From Blautia sp. AF19-10LB (GTDB lineage Bacteria > Bacillota > Clostridia > Lachnospirales > Lachnospiraceae): DNA of 64,000 bases. Where the stretch lies: positions 40,155 through 104,154 of the forward strand of contig NZ_QTWS01000009.1 of NCBI RefSeq assembly GCF_003461245.1, read 5' to 3'. The notes beneath the pieces were generated by a model, which did no database searches, was not told the DNA's origin, and saw only the letters and a program-made list of their open reading frames with translations. The position numbers and the translations under genes are program-made. The first letter of the stretch is position 1; every line of letters starts with the position of its first letter. Below, in pieces: positions 55,098-64,000 of this stretch.

Positions 55098-56063
55098 ATG
55101 GACGTTATCAGTATCAAAGACTTTCCGGGGATCCGCATTGGAAATGCACAGAATGTCGATGGAGGAACAGGATGTACCGTTATCCTGAGCGAAGGCGGCA
55201 TGTGCGCGGGACTTGATGTCCGCGGGGGCGGTCCTGCTTCGAGGGAAAGCGAACTTCTCAAGCCGCTTGCCAATGCACAGACGATCCACGCCGTACTCTT
55301 TGGTGGAGGAAGTGCATTCGGGCTGGATGCCGGCGGCGGTGTCATGCAGTTCCTGGAAGAAAAGGACATCGGTTTTGATGTAGGCGTGACTAAGGTACCG
55401 CTTGTCTGCCAGTCGGATCTTTTTGACCTGACCGTAGCTGATCCACACTGCCGCCCGGATAAGGCGATGGGATATGAAGCCTGTAAGAATGCTTATCTTG
55501 ACAATTACCAGGATGGAAACTTCGGTGCAGGTACAGGAGCAACCGTCGGTAAATTTAAAGGGATGGATTTCTGCATGAAATCCGGCATCGGAAGTTACGC
55601 CGTGCAGATCGGTGAGCTTAAAGTCGGCGCGATCGTTGCGGTAAATGCACTTGGTGATATTTACGATCACCACTCTGGCAGGATCATCGCCGGTCTACTC
55701 AATGAAGACCGTAATTCTTTTGCTGATTCTGCGAAACTGCTCTATCAGTCTTATGAAGTACGCGAAAACAAATTTACAGGAAATACTACGATCGGTACCA
55801 TCATCACCAATGCAAAATTCGACAAAAGCCAGCTCTGCAAGATCGCCGGTATGACACACAATGGCTATGCCCGCTCCATCCGTCCGGTGCACACTTCTGC
55901 TGACGGCGACAGTATCTACGCCCTTTCCGTCGGAACCGTTGCTGCAGACTACGATATGGTCGGCACGCTTGCAGCCGATGTCATGTCAGAAGCGATCCTC
56001 TGTGCTGTTCATAGTGCGAAGTCCGCTTATGGTTATCCTGCGCTTCGCGATCTTAACTTTTAA
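55098..56063 (+). CDS. P1-family (S58, DmpA-like) peptidase
   Basis: The product (321 aa) belongs to the self-cleaving N-terminal-nucleophile S58 family (DmpA/BapA aminopeptidases). Family blocks: GIRIGNAQNVDGGTGCTVIL, GLDVRGGGPASRES, AVLFGGGSAFGLDAGGGVMQ, GAGTGATVGKFKG, VAVNALGDI and TGNTTIGTIITNAKFDK, in which the threonine after Gly-Asn is the cleavage site and nucleophile. C-terminal blocks SIRPVHTSADGDSIYALSVG and AVHSAKSAYG are also typical. These enzymes act on N-terminal or beta-amino residues; the natural substrate is unknown. GGAGG lies before the ATG. It precedes the MerR gene on the same strand by 31 bases. Confidence 0.92.
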   Translation: MDVISIKDFPGIRIGNAQNVDGGTGCTVILSEGGMCAGLDVRGGGPASRESELLKPLANAQTIHAVLFGGGSAFGLDAGGGVMQFLEEKDIGFDVGVTKVPLVCQSDLFDLTVADPHCRPDKAMGYEACKNAYLDNYQDGNFGAGTGATVGKFKGMDFCMKSGIGSYAVQIGELKVGAIVAVNALGDIYDHHSGRIIAGLLNEDRNSFADSAKLLYQSYEVRENKFTGNTTIGTIITNAKFDKSQLCKIAGMTHNGYARSIRPVHTSADGDSIYALSVGTVAADYDMVGTLAADVMSEAILCAVHSAKSAYGYPALRDLNF

Positions 56064-56094
56064 TCGAAATATCTGAATTCAGGAGGTTTTTATT

Positions 56095-56544
56095 ATGTAT
56101 TCTATCGGAGAAGTATCTGAAATGTTTGACCTGCCGGTCTCCACGCTCCGCTACTATGACAAGGAGGGGCTTTTTCCGGATATGATGCGTGTCTCCGGGG
56201 TCCGCAAATTCAGCGACCGCGAACTGGAGACTCTGCGTGTCATCGAATGCCTCAAAAAATCCGGCATGGAGATCAAGGACATCCACCAGTTCATCGAATG
56301 GTGTGCCATGGGAAAGGAAACTTACCCGCAGCGCCGTGCCATGTTCCAGCGTCAGCGTCAGAATATCGAGGCAGAAATTGAGCGTATGAACCAGGCACTT
56401 GATATGCTGAAATACAAATGCTGGTTTTATGACCAGGTAATGAAAGGTGTCAGCGAAGATCAGCTTCATGCGATGATCCCGGATTCTATGCCGGAAGAGA
56501 TCCAGGTAGCCTACGCTCACGCCCACGAAACAAAATCCGCATAA
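56095..56544 (+). CDS. MerR-family transcriptional regulator
   Basis: The product (149 aa) starts with the winged-helix block MYSIGEVSEMFDLPVSTLRY and YDKEGLFPDMMR, the MerR DNA-binding domain, followed by a dimerising coiled coil (residues about 80-118; QRQRQNIEAEIERMNQALDM). It resembles AdhR-type regulators that switch on flavodoxin, aldo-keto reductase and dehydrogenase genes under aldehyde or thiol stress. Cysteines at positions of ECLKKSG, EWCAMG and KYKCWF could sense redox. It is 31 bases after the S58 peptidase gene. The 19-base-spacer promoter of the flavodoxin remnant is its probable target. Confidence 0.9.
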   Translation: MYSIGEVSEMFDLPVSTLRYYDKEGLFPDMMRVSGVRKFSDRELETLRVIECLKKSGMEIKDIHQFIEWCAMGKETYPQRRAMFQRQRQNIEAEIERMNQALDMLKYKCWFYDQVMKGVSEDQLHAMIPDSMPEEIQVAYAHAHETKSA

Positions 56545-56565
56545 TTTTTTATTCATAAGCAGCAC

Positions 56566-56613
56566 AAAAGCCATACTCCGGGATCATGGCAGTAATCCTT
56601 CGGTATGGCTTTT
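56566..56613 (+). terminator. terminator of the peptidase-merR unit
   Basis: AAAAGCCATAC and GTATGGCTTTT form an 11-pair stem, extended inward by partial pairing (TCC/GGA region) and followed by GTTATGG. It lies 22 bases after the merR stop. Confidence 0.7.
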
Positions 56614-56684
56614 GTTATGGCAAAATTTTGATTTACTTATTAAGTACGTTACTTATATATGTCTGAACATTTAATTCTAAGGAA

Positions 56685-57311
56685 TTATTTGATAAAGCTT
56701 ACGTGCTTGCAGATTTCTTCTACTGCTTTATCTTTTCTCTGGTTGAAGATTACTTTGTTCTCTTCGAAGAGGTTACGTCCTTCTGTGTCGATGGATACGA
56801 TCAGAGGTCCGAATTCTTTGACACGGCAGTGCCACAGTGTCTCAGGCATTCCGAGGTCTCTCCACTGAGCATCTACGATCTCTTCTACTTCTGTTGCTGC
56901 TACAACTGCGTTTCCAGCCGGGAATACACAGTGGATCGCACCGAATTCTTTGCATGCACGCTCTGTGTTTTCTTTCATACCACCCTTACCGATGATAACA
57001 CGAACGCCTGTCTCTCTTACGAATTCGTATTCAAATTTTTCCATACGCATACTGGTTGTCGGTCCTACAGATACCATTTCGAACTTATCATTTTCCAGTG
57101 GACGGATGATCGGGCCAGCGTGGAAAATTGCTGCATCTCTTACGTTTACAGGAAGTTCACGGCCTTCTTCAACAAGACGTCTGTGAGCAACGTCACGACA
57201 GGTTGTCATGCTTCCGTTTAAGTATACGATATCTCCTGCATGGATATCCTTCAGATCTTCTGCTGAGATCGGTGTTGTTAAAATTTTCTTTCCATCTTTC
57301 ATTTCCAGCAT
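56685..57311 (-). CDS. ttdB: L-tartrate dehydratase-type beta subunit (class I fumarase family)
   Basis: The product (208 aa) is the small subunit of an oxygen-sensitive 4Fe-4S hydro-lyase. [74 protein letters not shown] and [20 protein letters not shown] match Escherichia coli TtdB nearly block for block, as remembered. It begins one base inside the alpha stop codon (TAATG), so translation is coupled. The order alpha-beta follows a transporter gene with a divergent LysR gene, as in the E. coli ttd locus. Fumarase activity is possible in this family, so the substrate is inferred from similarity and context. Confidence 0.85.
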   Translation of the reverse strand: MLEMKDGKKILTTPISAEDLKDIHAGDIVYLNGSMTTCRDVAHRRLVEEGRELPVNVRDAAIFHAGPIIRPLENDKFEMVSVGPTTSMRMEKFEYEFVRETGVRVIIGKGGMKENTERACKEFGAIHCVFPAGNAVVAATEVEEIVDAQWRDLGMPETLWHCRVKEFGPLIVSIDTEGRNLFEENKVIFNQRKDKAVEEICKHVSFIK

Positions 57312-58210
57312 TATAAAGTCACCCCCGAATGTGTTGTGATTGTGTAGTTAAGGTCTTTATCAAAGATAATATGTCCACGTCTGTGGGACCAGCATCCAAC
57401 GTTTACGGCTACACCGATGGTGGATGGATGTCTTGCTGTGTTTTCGATGTGAACACCCATTACGGAATATTTACCGCCCATACCCTGAGGTCCAAGGCCG
57501 ATCGCATTGATACCGTCTTCGAGCAGTTTTTCCATGGATGCAGCACGCTCGTTTTCGTTGTGGCTTCCAAGCGGTCTCATAAGAGCTTTCTTGGAAAGCA
57601 GTGCAGCTGTTTCTACGGATGTTGCAACACCAACACCTACAAGGAGTGGCGGACAAGCATTTAAGCCATAAGATGTCATGACATCCATAACGAATTTTGT
57701 TACACCTTCGTAGCCTTCACCTGGCATCAGGACCATAGCTTTTCCCGGAAGAGTACATCCGCCACCGGCCATGTATGTGTAGATCTCGCATTTGTCGCTG
57801 TCCGGAACGATATCCCAGAATACGGTAGGAGTTCCTTTACCAACGTTTTTGCCTGTGTTGTACTCGTCAAATGTTTCTACACTGTTATGACGAAGTGGTG
57901 CTTCGAAAGTAGCTTTGACAACTGCTTCTTTGAGGAGTGCTTCCAGTTCTCCGATGAGCGGGAAGTTTGTTCCACATTTTACCCAGAACTGTAATACACC
58001 TGTATCCTGGCAGCTTGGTCTGTTGAGTTCTTTTGCCAGAACCTGGTTTCTCTGCATGGTCTGGTAAATTACTTTAGACAGCGGGCTGTCTTCTTTCTCT
58101 GCAAGTTCGTTGATCTTTGCCTTGATGTCGTCCGGCAGCACTTTACCAATATAGGAAACAAAGTTTGCCATATAAGTGGTAAGCTGCTCTACCTGTTCTT
58201 TCTTACCCAT
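57311..58210 (-). CDS. ttdA: L-tartrate dehydratase-type alpha subunit (class I fumarase family)
   Basis: The product (299 aa) is the Fe-S subunit. Cluster cysteines are seen in [44 protein letters not shown] and [11 protein letters not shown]. The blocks [24 protein letters not shown], [16 protein letters not shown] and [20 protein letters not shown] agree with E. coli TtdA; clostridial fumarases instead read ICQDTGMAVVF at the first site. It lies 86 bases downstream of the DASS-type transporter gene. A tartrate dehydratase turning tartrate to oxaloacetate is the preferred reading; another hydroxy-acid substrate is possible. Confidence 0.87.
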   Translation of the reverse strand: MGKKEQVEQLTTYMANFVSYIGKVLPDDIKAKINELAEKEDSPLSKVIYQTMQRNQVLAKELNRPSCQDTGVLQFWVKCGTNFPLIGELEALLKEAVVKATFEAPLRHNSVETFDEYNTGKNVGKGTPTVFWDIVPDSDKCEIYTYMAGGGCTLPGKAMVLMPGEGYEGVTKFVMDVMTSYGLNACPPLLVGVGVATSVETAALLSKKALMRPLGSHNENERAASMEKLLEDGINAIGLGPQGMGGKYSVMGVHIENTARHPSTIGVAVNVGCWSHRRGHIIFDKDLNYTITTHSGVTL

Positions 58211-58295
58211 TTGTTTGTCCTCCTGGTTATTATAATTTTAAAGTTAATAATTGAGTTTGAGTTTATTTATCAAATTCCTTTCGCGTTTCTCATTC

Positions 58296-59561
58296 TCACG
58301 GGAAGAATGGGAAAGCGATCGGAAGAATGATCATACTTACGATTGTTGCGATGATGATGAGCGGGAATCCGGATTTTACATAGTCCATGAACTTGTATCC
58401 GCCGGCACCTACTACCATTGTGTTTGCTGGCATTCCGATCGGTGTTGCGTATGCGCAGGAACCGCCGATCACACATGCCATCAGTACTGCTCTCGGGTCA
58501 GCTCCCATTCCCTGTGCGATTGACAGGCAGATTGGAACCATAAGAGCGGTTGTTGCTGTGTTTGACATGAAGTTTGTCAGGATACAGCAGAGAATGAATA
58601 CTACAAATGTCAGGATGTATGGAGATGGATTTTCACCAAGTGCTCCAATTACTTTGTTGGCGATCAGTTCACCGGCTCCTGTTTCCTGCAGTGCAGCTGC
58701 AAGAGAAAGTGTACCGCCAAAAAGGAAGATCGTCTTGAGATCGATGGATTTGAGTGCATCTTTCTCAGAGATAACTCCTGTGAGGATCAGAAGCAGTGCT
58801 CCGATTCCACCGGAAATACATAATTTAATACCAATTTTGTCTTCAAAGATCATTGCCAGCAGTGTCAGGATCAGGATGATCAGGGATAACCACTGTTTCC
58901 ATGCCGGAACGTCGCTGAAATCTTTTTCTGTATCGAATGCTCCCTCATCTTTGACATCGTGATTTGGAAGAAGTCTGTAACCGATGGTTGCGTAGAACAG
59001 AATTCCTACGATCAAGATCGGAAGACCTACGATCGCATACTCGAAAAATCCGAATTTCATTCCAATTTCCTGAAGTGCACTCTGTGCGATCAGGTTTCCT
59101 GGTGCTCCGATCAGAGAAAGGTTACCGCCCATAGCTGCTGCGAATACCAGCGGCATCAGGAGACGGGATCTCTTGTATCCGGATTTTGCTGCGATACCGA
59201 TCACTACCGGGATCAGAACTGCGGCTGTACCTGTGTTGGATAAAACACCACTCATAAAACCTACGATCACCATGATCGCGATGATCAGCATTCTTTCTGA
59301 TTTTGCAAATTTTGTTACAATACCTCCGACCTTGTTTGCCATGCCAGTTTCAAATAATGCCCCACCTACGATGAACATGGATACAAACAAGATGACGTTA
59401 CTGTCGATGAATCCTGCAAAAGCTGTCTTGACATCCAGGACTCCGGTTACGACAAGACCGATACAGACGATCATGGATGTAACTCCCAGCGGAATCTTCT
59501 CAAATACGAACATGATTACCGCAAACAGGAGAAACAGCAGTGTAATTGTTGATGGACTCAT
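58296..59561 (-). CDS. SLC13/DASS-type anion transporter, probable dicarboxylate or tartrate carrier
   Basis: The product (421 aa) has about 11 membrane helices with two re-entrant repeats: VGFMSGVLSNTGTAAVLIPV with GAPGNLIAQSAL, and LCCILTNFMSNTATTALMVP-like sequence with GGSCAYATPIGMPANTMVVG. The SNT motifs and NTMV block are the substrate/cation sites of the ArsB/NhaD-DASS superfamily. The start at 59561 (ATG, AGGAGG eight bases upstream) is preferred to the GTG two codons earlier. In operon with ttdA and ttdB, it is likely to import tartrate or exchange it for succinate; the ion coupling is not predictable. Confidence 0.85.
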   Translation of the reverse strand: MSPSTITLLFLLFAVIMFVFEKIPLGVTSMIVCIGLVVTGVLDVKTAFAGFIDSNVILFVSMFIVGGALFETGMANKVGGIVTKFAKSERMLIIAIMVIVGFMSGVLSNTGTAAVLIPVVIGIAAKSGYKRSRLLMPLVFAAAMGGNLSLIGAPGNLIAQSALQEIGMKFGFFEYAIVGLPILIVGILFYATIGYRLLPNHDVKDEGAFDTEKDFSDVPAWKQWLSLIILILTLLAMIFEDKIGIKLCISGGIGALLLILTGVISEKDALKSIDLKTIFLFGGTLSLAAALQETGAGELIANKVIGALGENPSPYILTFVVFILCCILTNFMSNTATTALMVPICLSIAQGMGADPRAVLMACVIGGSCAYATPIGMPANTMVVGAGGYKFMDYVKSGFPLIIIATIVSMIILPIAFPFFP

Positions 59562-59597
59562 TGCCACACCCTCCTACTTTTTCGTTATGTAATTTTT

Positions 59598-59625
59598 CAG
59601 TAATCGTTCGGCCGATTCATTACTG
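59598..59625. repeat. 28-base palindrome in the tartrate-operon leader
   Basis: CAGTAAT and ATTACTG arms flank an inner CGGCCG palindrome. It lies between the promoter and the transporter start, so it could be a repressor site or a 5' hairpin. Confidence 0.6.
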
Positions 59626-59640
59626 TTTTGTTATGAGCTT

Positions 59641-59669
59641 ATTATATACAAGGGTTTCAGGATTGTACA
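59641..59669 (-). promoter_or_regulatory. promoter with LysR-type palindrome for the tartrate operon
   Basis: A perfect TATAAT (minus) lies 17 bases from TGTACA, a fair -35. The spacer is filled by TACAA-N11-TTGTA (59647-59667), a T-N11-A palindrome of the kind LysR proteins bind. The LysR gene starts 145 bases away in the opposite direction. Confidence 0.6.
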
Positions 59670-59813
59670 TTTATTAAAACATATGGTACTATAAGTTTTT
59701 CCTATTGAAAAATTCATCTCAATAAACGTTTCTTTATCTTTTCATTGCGAATCTTTTTTTCTCATGCTATTATGAATTTTAATAAAACTACAGATACAAG
59801 GGGGAATTTCAGC

Positions 59814-60680
59814 ATGAAATTAACTCAGTTAGAATACTTTTGTGTGGCGGCCAGGTATCACAATATTACCAAAGCCGCCAAAGAGCTTTTTGTGACTCAG
59901 CCTTCGATTTCCAATGCGATCAAAGCACTGGAGGAGGAATTTGGTGTGAATCTTTTTTTCCGGAATAATAATAAGCTCACCCTCACACCGGAAGGCGAGC
60001 TCTTTTATAAGAGTGCAGAAGGACTTCTTGCGCATGCAGATTCTGTCGAGATGGAATTTCATGAATTAAGGAAAAAAATCACACCGATCCGCATCGGGAT
60101 CCCGCCTATGCTGGGGACGATCTATCTGCCTGAATTGTATTTATCCCTGAAAGGAAATTTCCCGGAAGTCGATTTCCGGCTTTTTGAGTTTGGTTCTATC
60201 AAAGCGTGTGACCTTGTTTTGGAGGAAAAACTGGATATCGCGATCGTCAATGCGGAACAGCCTGCAATTGACAAATGTAATTCTCGCATTATTGATACAG
60301 AGGATCTTTATTTCTGTGTTGCACCAGATCATCCTCTTGCCGAACAGAAGACAATTCTTCTCACTATGCTCGCAAACGAACCTCTGATTCTCTTTAACAC
60401 AGATTCTGTGCAGGTCATGACACTGACCCGGCAGTTCAAAGCAGTCGGTGTAACCCCGCGTGTTATCCTAAACACCAGCCAGATCACGACACTCATCAAT
60501 ATGGTCAAATCCGGTCATGTAGGAACCTTCCTGTATCGTTCTATTGTGGAAGCACATCCAGATATTGTCGGGATCCCGGTCATGCCATCGATTGAGCAGC
60601 GTATCGGTGTCATCTGGAAAAAAGGCAAATACCAGAACACCACTGCTGAAAAAGTGATCAAATACATAGAGAACTTCTGA
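59814..60680 (+). CDS. LysR-family regulator, probably of the tartrate operon
   Basis: The product (288 aa) has an N-terminal winged helix: MKLTQLEYFCVAARYHNITK, AAKELFVTQPSISNAIKALE and EEFGVNLFFRNNNKLTLTPE. The C-terminal effector domain (residues about 88-285) has RIGIPPMLGTIYLPELYLSL and a periplasmic-binding-protein fold. The start at 59814 follows AGGGGG nine bases upstream; the longer frame has no ribosome site. It is transcribed divergently from the transporter-ttdA-ttdB operon, the usual position for an activator responding to the substrate. Confidence 0.9.
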   Translation: MKLTQLEYFCVAARYHNITKAAKELFVTQPSISNAIKALEEEFGVNLFFRNNNKLTLTPEGELFYKSAEGLLAHADSVEMEFHELRKKITPIRIGIPPMLGTIYLPELYLSLKGNFPEVDFRLFEFGSIKACDLVLEEKLDIAIVNAEQPAIDKCNSRIIDTEDLYFCVAPDHPLAEQKTILLTMLANEPLILFNTDSVQVMTLTRQFKAVGVTPRVILNTSQITTLINMVKSGHVGTFLYRSIVEAHPDIVGIPVMPSIEQRIGVIWKKGKYQNTTAEKVIKYIENF

Positions 60681-60689
60681 ATTTTTCCA

Positions 60690-60734
60690 TAAAAAAAGAT
60701 AGCCGAACTATTTATTGTCAGCTATCTTTTTTTA
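60690..60734. terminator. bidirectional terminator between the LysR and symporter genes
   Basis: AAAAAAAGATAGC and GCTATCTTTTTTT pair around a 17-base loop, giving T runs on both strands between convergent genes. Confidence 0.9.
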
Positions 60735-60737
60735 TTG

Positions 60738-62168
60738 CTATTTCCAGGCTCCGGTCTCATCTTCGATTCCGAATTCTTTCGGATCGAAGGCTGGATCTTT
60801 GCCTTCTTTCTTTTGTTTCTCATAATCTTTAAGAAGTGCGACGGCTTTTGGTGCGAGAAGTGCAATCGCAATGATGTTTGCCCATGCCATCAGGCCATAG
60901 CCGATATCGCCCATCGCCCATACTGCATCCGCATTTACAATGGCTCCCATGAATGATGCCGCAAGAAAAATTGCCCGTGCGATTGCAATGGCTTTCTTGC
61001 TGTTGCCGGTGAGATAACGGATATTGGACTCTGCCTGATAACAGTATCCCGTCATGGATGTGAATACGAACAATACAATGATGATCGCCAGCGCCTTGCC
61101 GCTCCACGTTCCAAACGTGCTCATCAGCGCATACTGTGTCCATTTGATTCCGGCTTCGATGCCGCCGGTCTGGCTCATTAGAAGATTTCCTGCACCATCG
61201 GTGACATCAAAGGTTCCTGTCAGAAGAACGATCAGTGCAGTTGAAGTTCCGATAAATAAAGTATCTACATAGATAGAAAATGACTGGATCAGTCCCTGTT
61301 TCACCGGATGGGAACATTCTGCCGCTGCGGACACAATCGCACCACATCCCATTCCAGCTTCATTTGAGTAAATTCCTCGTTTGACACCCCAGGAAACAGC
61401 AGATCCGAGAATACCGCCAAGTACTGCATGTACACCAAACGCAGACTGCACGATCATCAGAAGGATCCCCGGAAGTTTGGTGATATTCAGTCCGACAATG
61501 ATCAGCGCTGCCAGAATATAGATCGCGCACATTGCCGGTGCCAGCATTTCCGCGATATGGGCAATACGTTTGATACTTCCATATACTACGATTCCAAGTA
61601 CGATACAGCAGATCGCGCCCACAAGGATCTTATTTACAGAAAAAGCTTCCTCAAACACAGTTACCAGTGAGTTAATCTGCACACCCGGCATGAGGAATCC
61701 AGGTCCCAGAAAGGCAACTACTGCAAACACGACCGCATATGGTTTGCACTTCAGGCCTTTTTCTATGTAATATGCCGGGCCGCCGGTGAATTCTCCGTCA
61801 GGACTCTTGACTTTGTATGCCTGGGCAAGTGCCGATTCAACAAAGGCAGACGCTGCTCCGATCACAGCGATCATCCACATCCAGAAAACAGATCCCGGTC
61901 CGCCATAAAAGATCGCAGAAGCGACGCCGGCAATATTTCCCATACCTACGCGGGCACCTACTGTTGTAGCAAATGCCTGAAATGGAGTGATTCCGCTCTC
62001 ACTCTCTTCTTTGGATGTCAGAAGTTTGACCATTTCTTTCACTAAGCGGATCTGTGGAAATTTAAGACGCAGTGACAGATAAAGTCCAACTCCAAGACAC
62101 AAAACAACCAATACCATGCTCCAGACTATCGCATCCATCTGGTTTACAAACATTGAAAATTTCTCCAT
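60738..62168 (-). CDS. alanine/glycine:cation symporter (AGCS family)
   Basis: The product (476 aa) imports alanine or glycine with sodium or protons. It has about 11 membrane helices. Family signatures: FQAFATTVGARVGMGNIAGV, AIFYGGPGSVFWMWMIAVIG, KSPDGEFTGGPAYYIEKGL, and SWGVKRGIYSNEAGMGCGAI with the catalytic SNEAG block. The C-terminal tail (KKEGKDPAFDPKEFGIEDET) is cytoplasmic and charged. GAGGGG precedes the ATG at 62168. It is monocistronic. The exact amino acid is not determined. Confidence 0.93.
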   Translation of the reverse strand: MEKFSMFVNQMDAIVWSMVLVVLCLGVGLYLSLRLKFPQIRLVKEMVKLLTSKEESESGITPFQAFATTVGARVGMGNIAGVASAIFYGGPGSVFWMWMIAVIGAASAFVESALAQAYKVKSPDGEFTGGPAYYIEKGLKCKPYAVVFAVVAFLGPGFLMPGVQINSLVTVFEEAFSVNKILVGAICCIVLGIVVYGSIKRIAHIAEMLAPAMCAIYILAALIIVGLNITKLPGILLMIVQSAFGVHAVLGGILGSAVSWGVKRGIYSNEAGMGCGAIVSAAAECSHPVKQGLIQSFSIYVDTLFIGTSTALIVLLTGTFDVTDGAGNLLMSQTGGIEAGIKWTQYALMSTFGTWSGKALAIIIVLFVFTSMTGYCYQAESNIRYLTGNSKKAIAIARAIFLAASFMGAIVNADAVWAMGDIGYGLMAWANIIAIALLAPKAVALLKDYEKQKKEGKDPAFDPKEFGIEDETGAWK

Positions 62169-62303
62169 AAGCCCCTCTTTCCTAATACTATACTTTAATA
62201 CTACTATATTACGCTAAATCGTGAAAAAGCGCAACGAAATATTGATATTATCTATGTTTTACTTTCTTTTTTTCTATATTTCTCCCGATATCTCATTTTT
62301 TCA

Positions 62304-62347
62304 CAAAAAAAGAACAAAGAAGTTCTATTTAAAACTTCTTTGTTCTT
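62304..62347 (-). terminator. terminator of the 23S rRNA-tRNA-Trp transcript
   Basis: AAGAACAAAGAAGTT and AACTTCTTTGTTCTT form a perfect 15-pair stem with an eight-base loop, then TTTTTTT on the minus strand, ten bases beyond the tRNA. Confidence 0.92.
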
Positions 62348-62356
62348 CTTAAATAG

Positions 62357-62427
62357 CAGGGGATGAGAGAATCGAACTCCCACCAAAGGTTTTGGAGACC
62401 CCTATCATACCATTTGACCAATCCCCT
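62357..62427 (-). tRNA. tRNA-Trp (anticodon CCA)
   Basis: Acceptor stem AGGGGAT/ATCCCCT, anticodon stem GGGGT/ACCTT around loop CTCCAAA (anticodon CCA), T arm GGGAGTTCGATTCTCTC; discriminator G, no encoded 3' CCA. It lies about 105 bases after the 3' end of 23S rRNA on the same strand. Confidence 0.9.
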
Positions 62428-62532
62428 AGAAAATTTATCGTACCTACAAAACTACATACATGTTGACTAAGCAATCGAATTTTAACCATGCTTCCGTTCG
62501 ATAGCGGTCACCTCATGACCTTTCTCGAACTA

Positions 62533-64000
<1,468 letters not shown>

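Overview
The window is about 64 kb of a low-to-mid GC Firmicute chromosome, most likely a gut Lachnospiraceae (Blautia/Dorea-like). This is inferred from gene content: a T-box leucine leader, a type III glutamine synthetase beside a type I enzyme, an archaeal-type aspartyl-tRNA synthetase with GatCAB, an LL-diaminopimelate aminotransferase, a SipW/TasA-type operon and KxYYY-repeat secreted proteins. No species-level claim is made. Most genes lie on the minus strand.

Layout. 1-5.5 kb: start of metA (cut by the window edge), a divergent NAD-dependent DNA ligase, an RsuA/RluF-type pseudouridine synthase, a secreted polysaccharide deacetylase (+) and an SH3-domain membrane protein. 5.6-13.4 kb: tRNA-Arg, two membrane proteins, a three-subunit molybdenum hydroxylase (xanthine-dehydrogenase type), and leuA behind a leucine T-box. 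13.4-25.3 kb is a cell-surface region: an SGNH/MBOAT pair for O-acylation, an acidic secreted protein, three secreted wall-repeat proteins (two with transglutaminase-like cores), tRNA-Pro, then a sipW - TasA-like - TasA-like - anchored TasA-like - SpaA-type adhesin operon with its own promoter and a structured leader. 25.3-30.3 kb: ilvN-ilvC, a tyrosine/serine phosphatase, a HAD phosphatase and an M18 aminopeptidase.

30.4-52.1 kb is a glutamine/ammonia island. On the minus strand, glnA (type I), an ANTAR RNA-binding regulator, non-discriminating aspRS, gatC, gatA, gatB and dapL form one closely spaced series. Upstream of it lies pyrG-gltB-gltD, then purF. On the plus strand are glnN (type III synthetase) and an amtB whose product carries a fused P-II domain. 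Leaders of glnA, glnN, amtB and pyrG each contain an intrinsic-terminator-like hairpin between promoter region and gene. For glnA and glnN it sits within about 16 bases of a near-consensus -10 box. This looks like a shared attenuation layer on nitrogen genes, with the ANTAR protein as the obvious but unproven candidate regulator.

52.2-62.4 kb: a TRIC-type channel, an N-acyl-D-amino-acid deacylase, a flavodoxin gene reduced by an internal deletion but keeping a MerR-type 19-base-spacer promoter, an S58 (DmpA-like) peptidase, a MerR regulator, a putative L-tartrate dehydratase/transporter/LysR locus and a sodium:alanine symporter. The window closes with tRNA-Trp and the 3' half of a 23S rRNA gene (minus strand), with no 5S gene between them.

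Start codons were moved inward from the longest reading frame wherever a Shine-Dalgarno site decided the matter; each case is stated in the entry. Functions rest on recognised motifs and family memory; no database search was possible.
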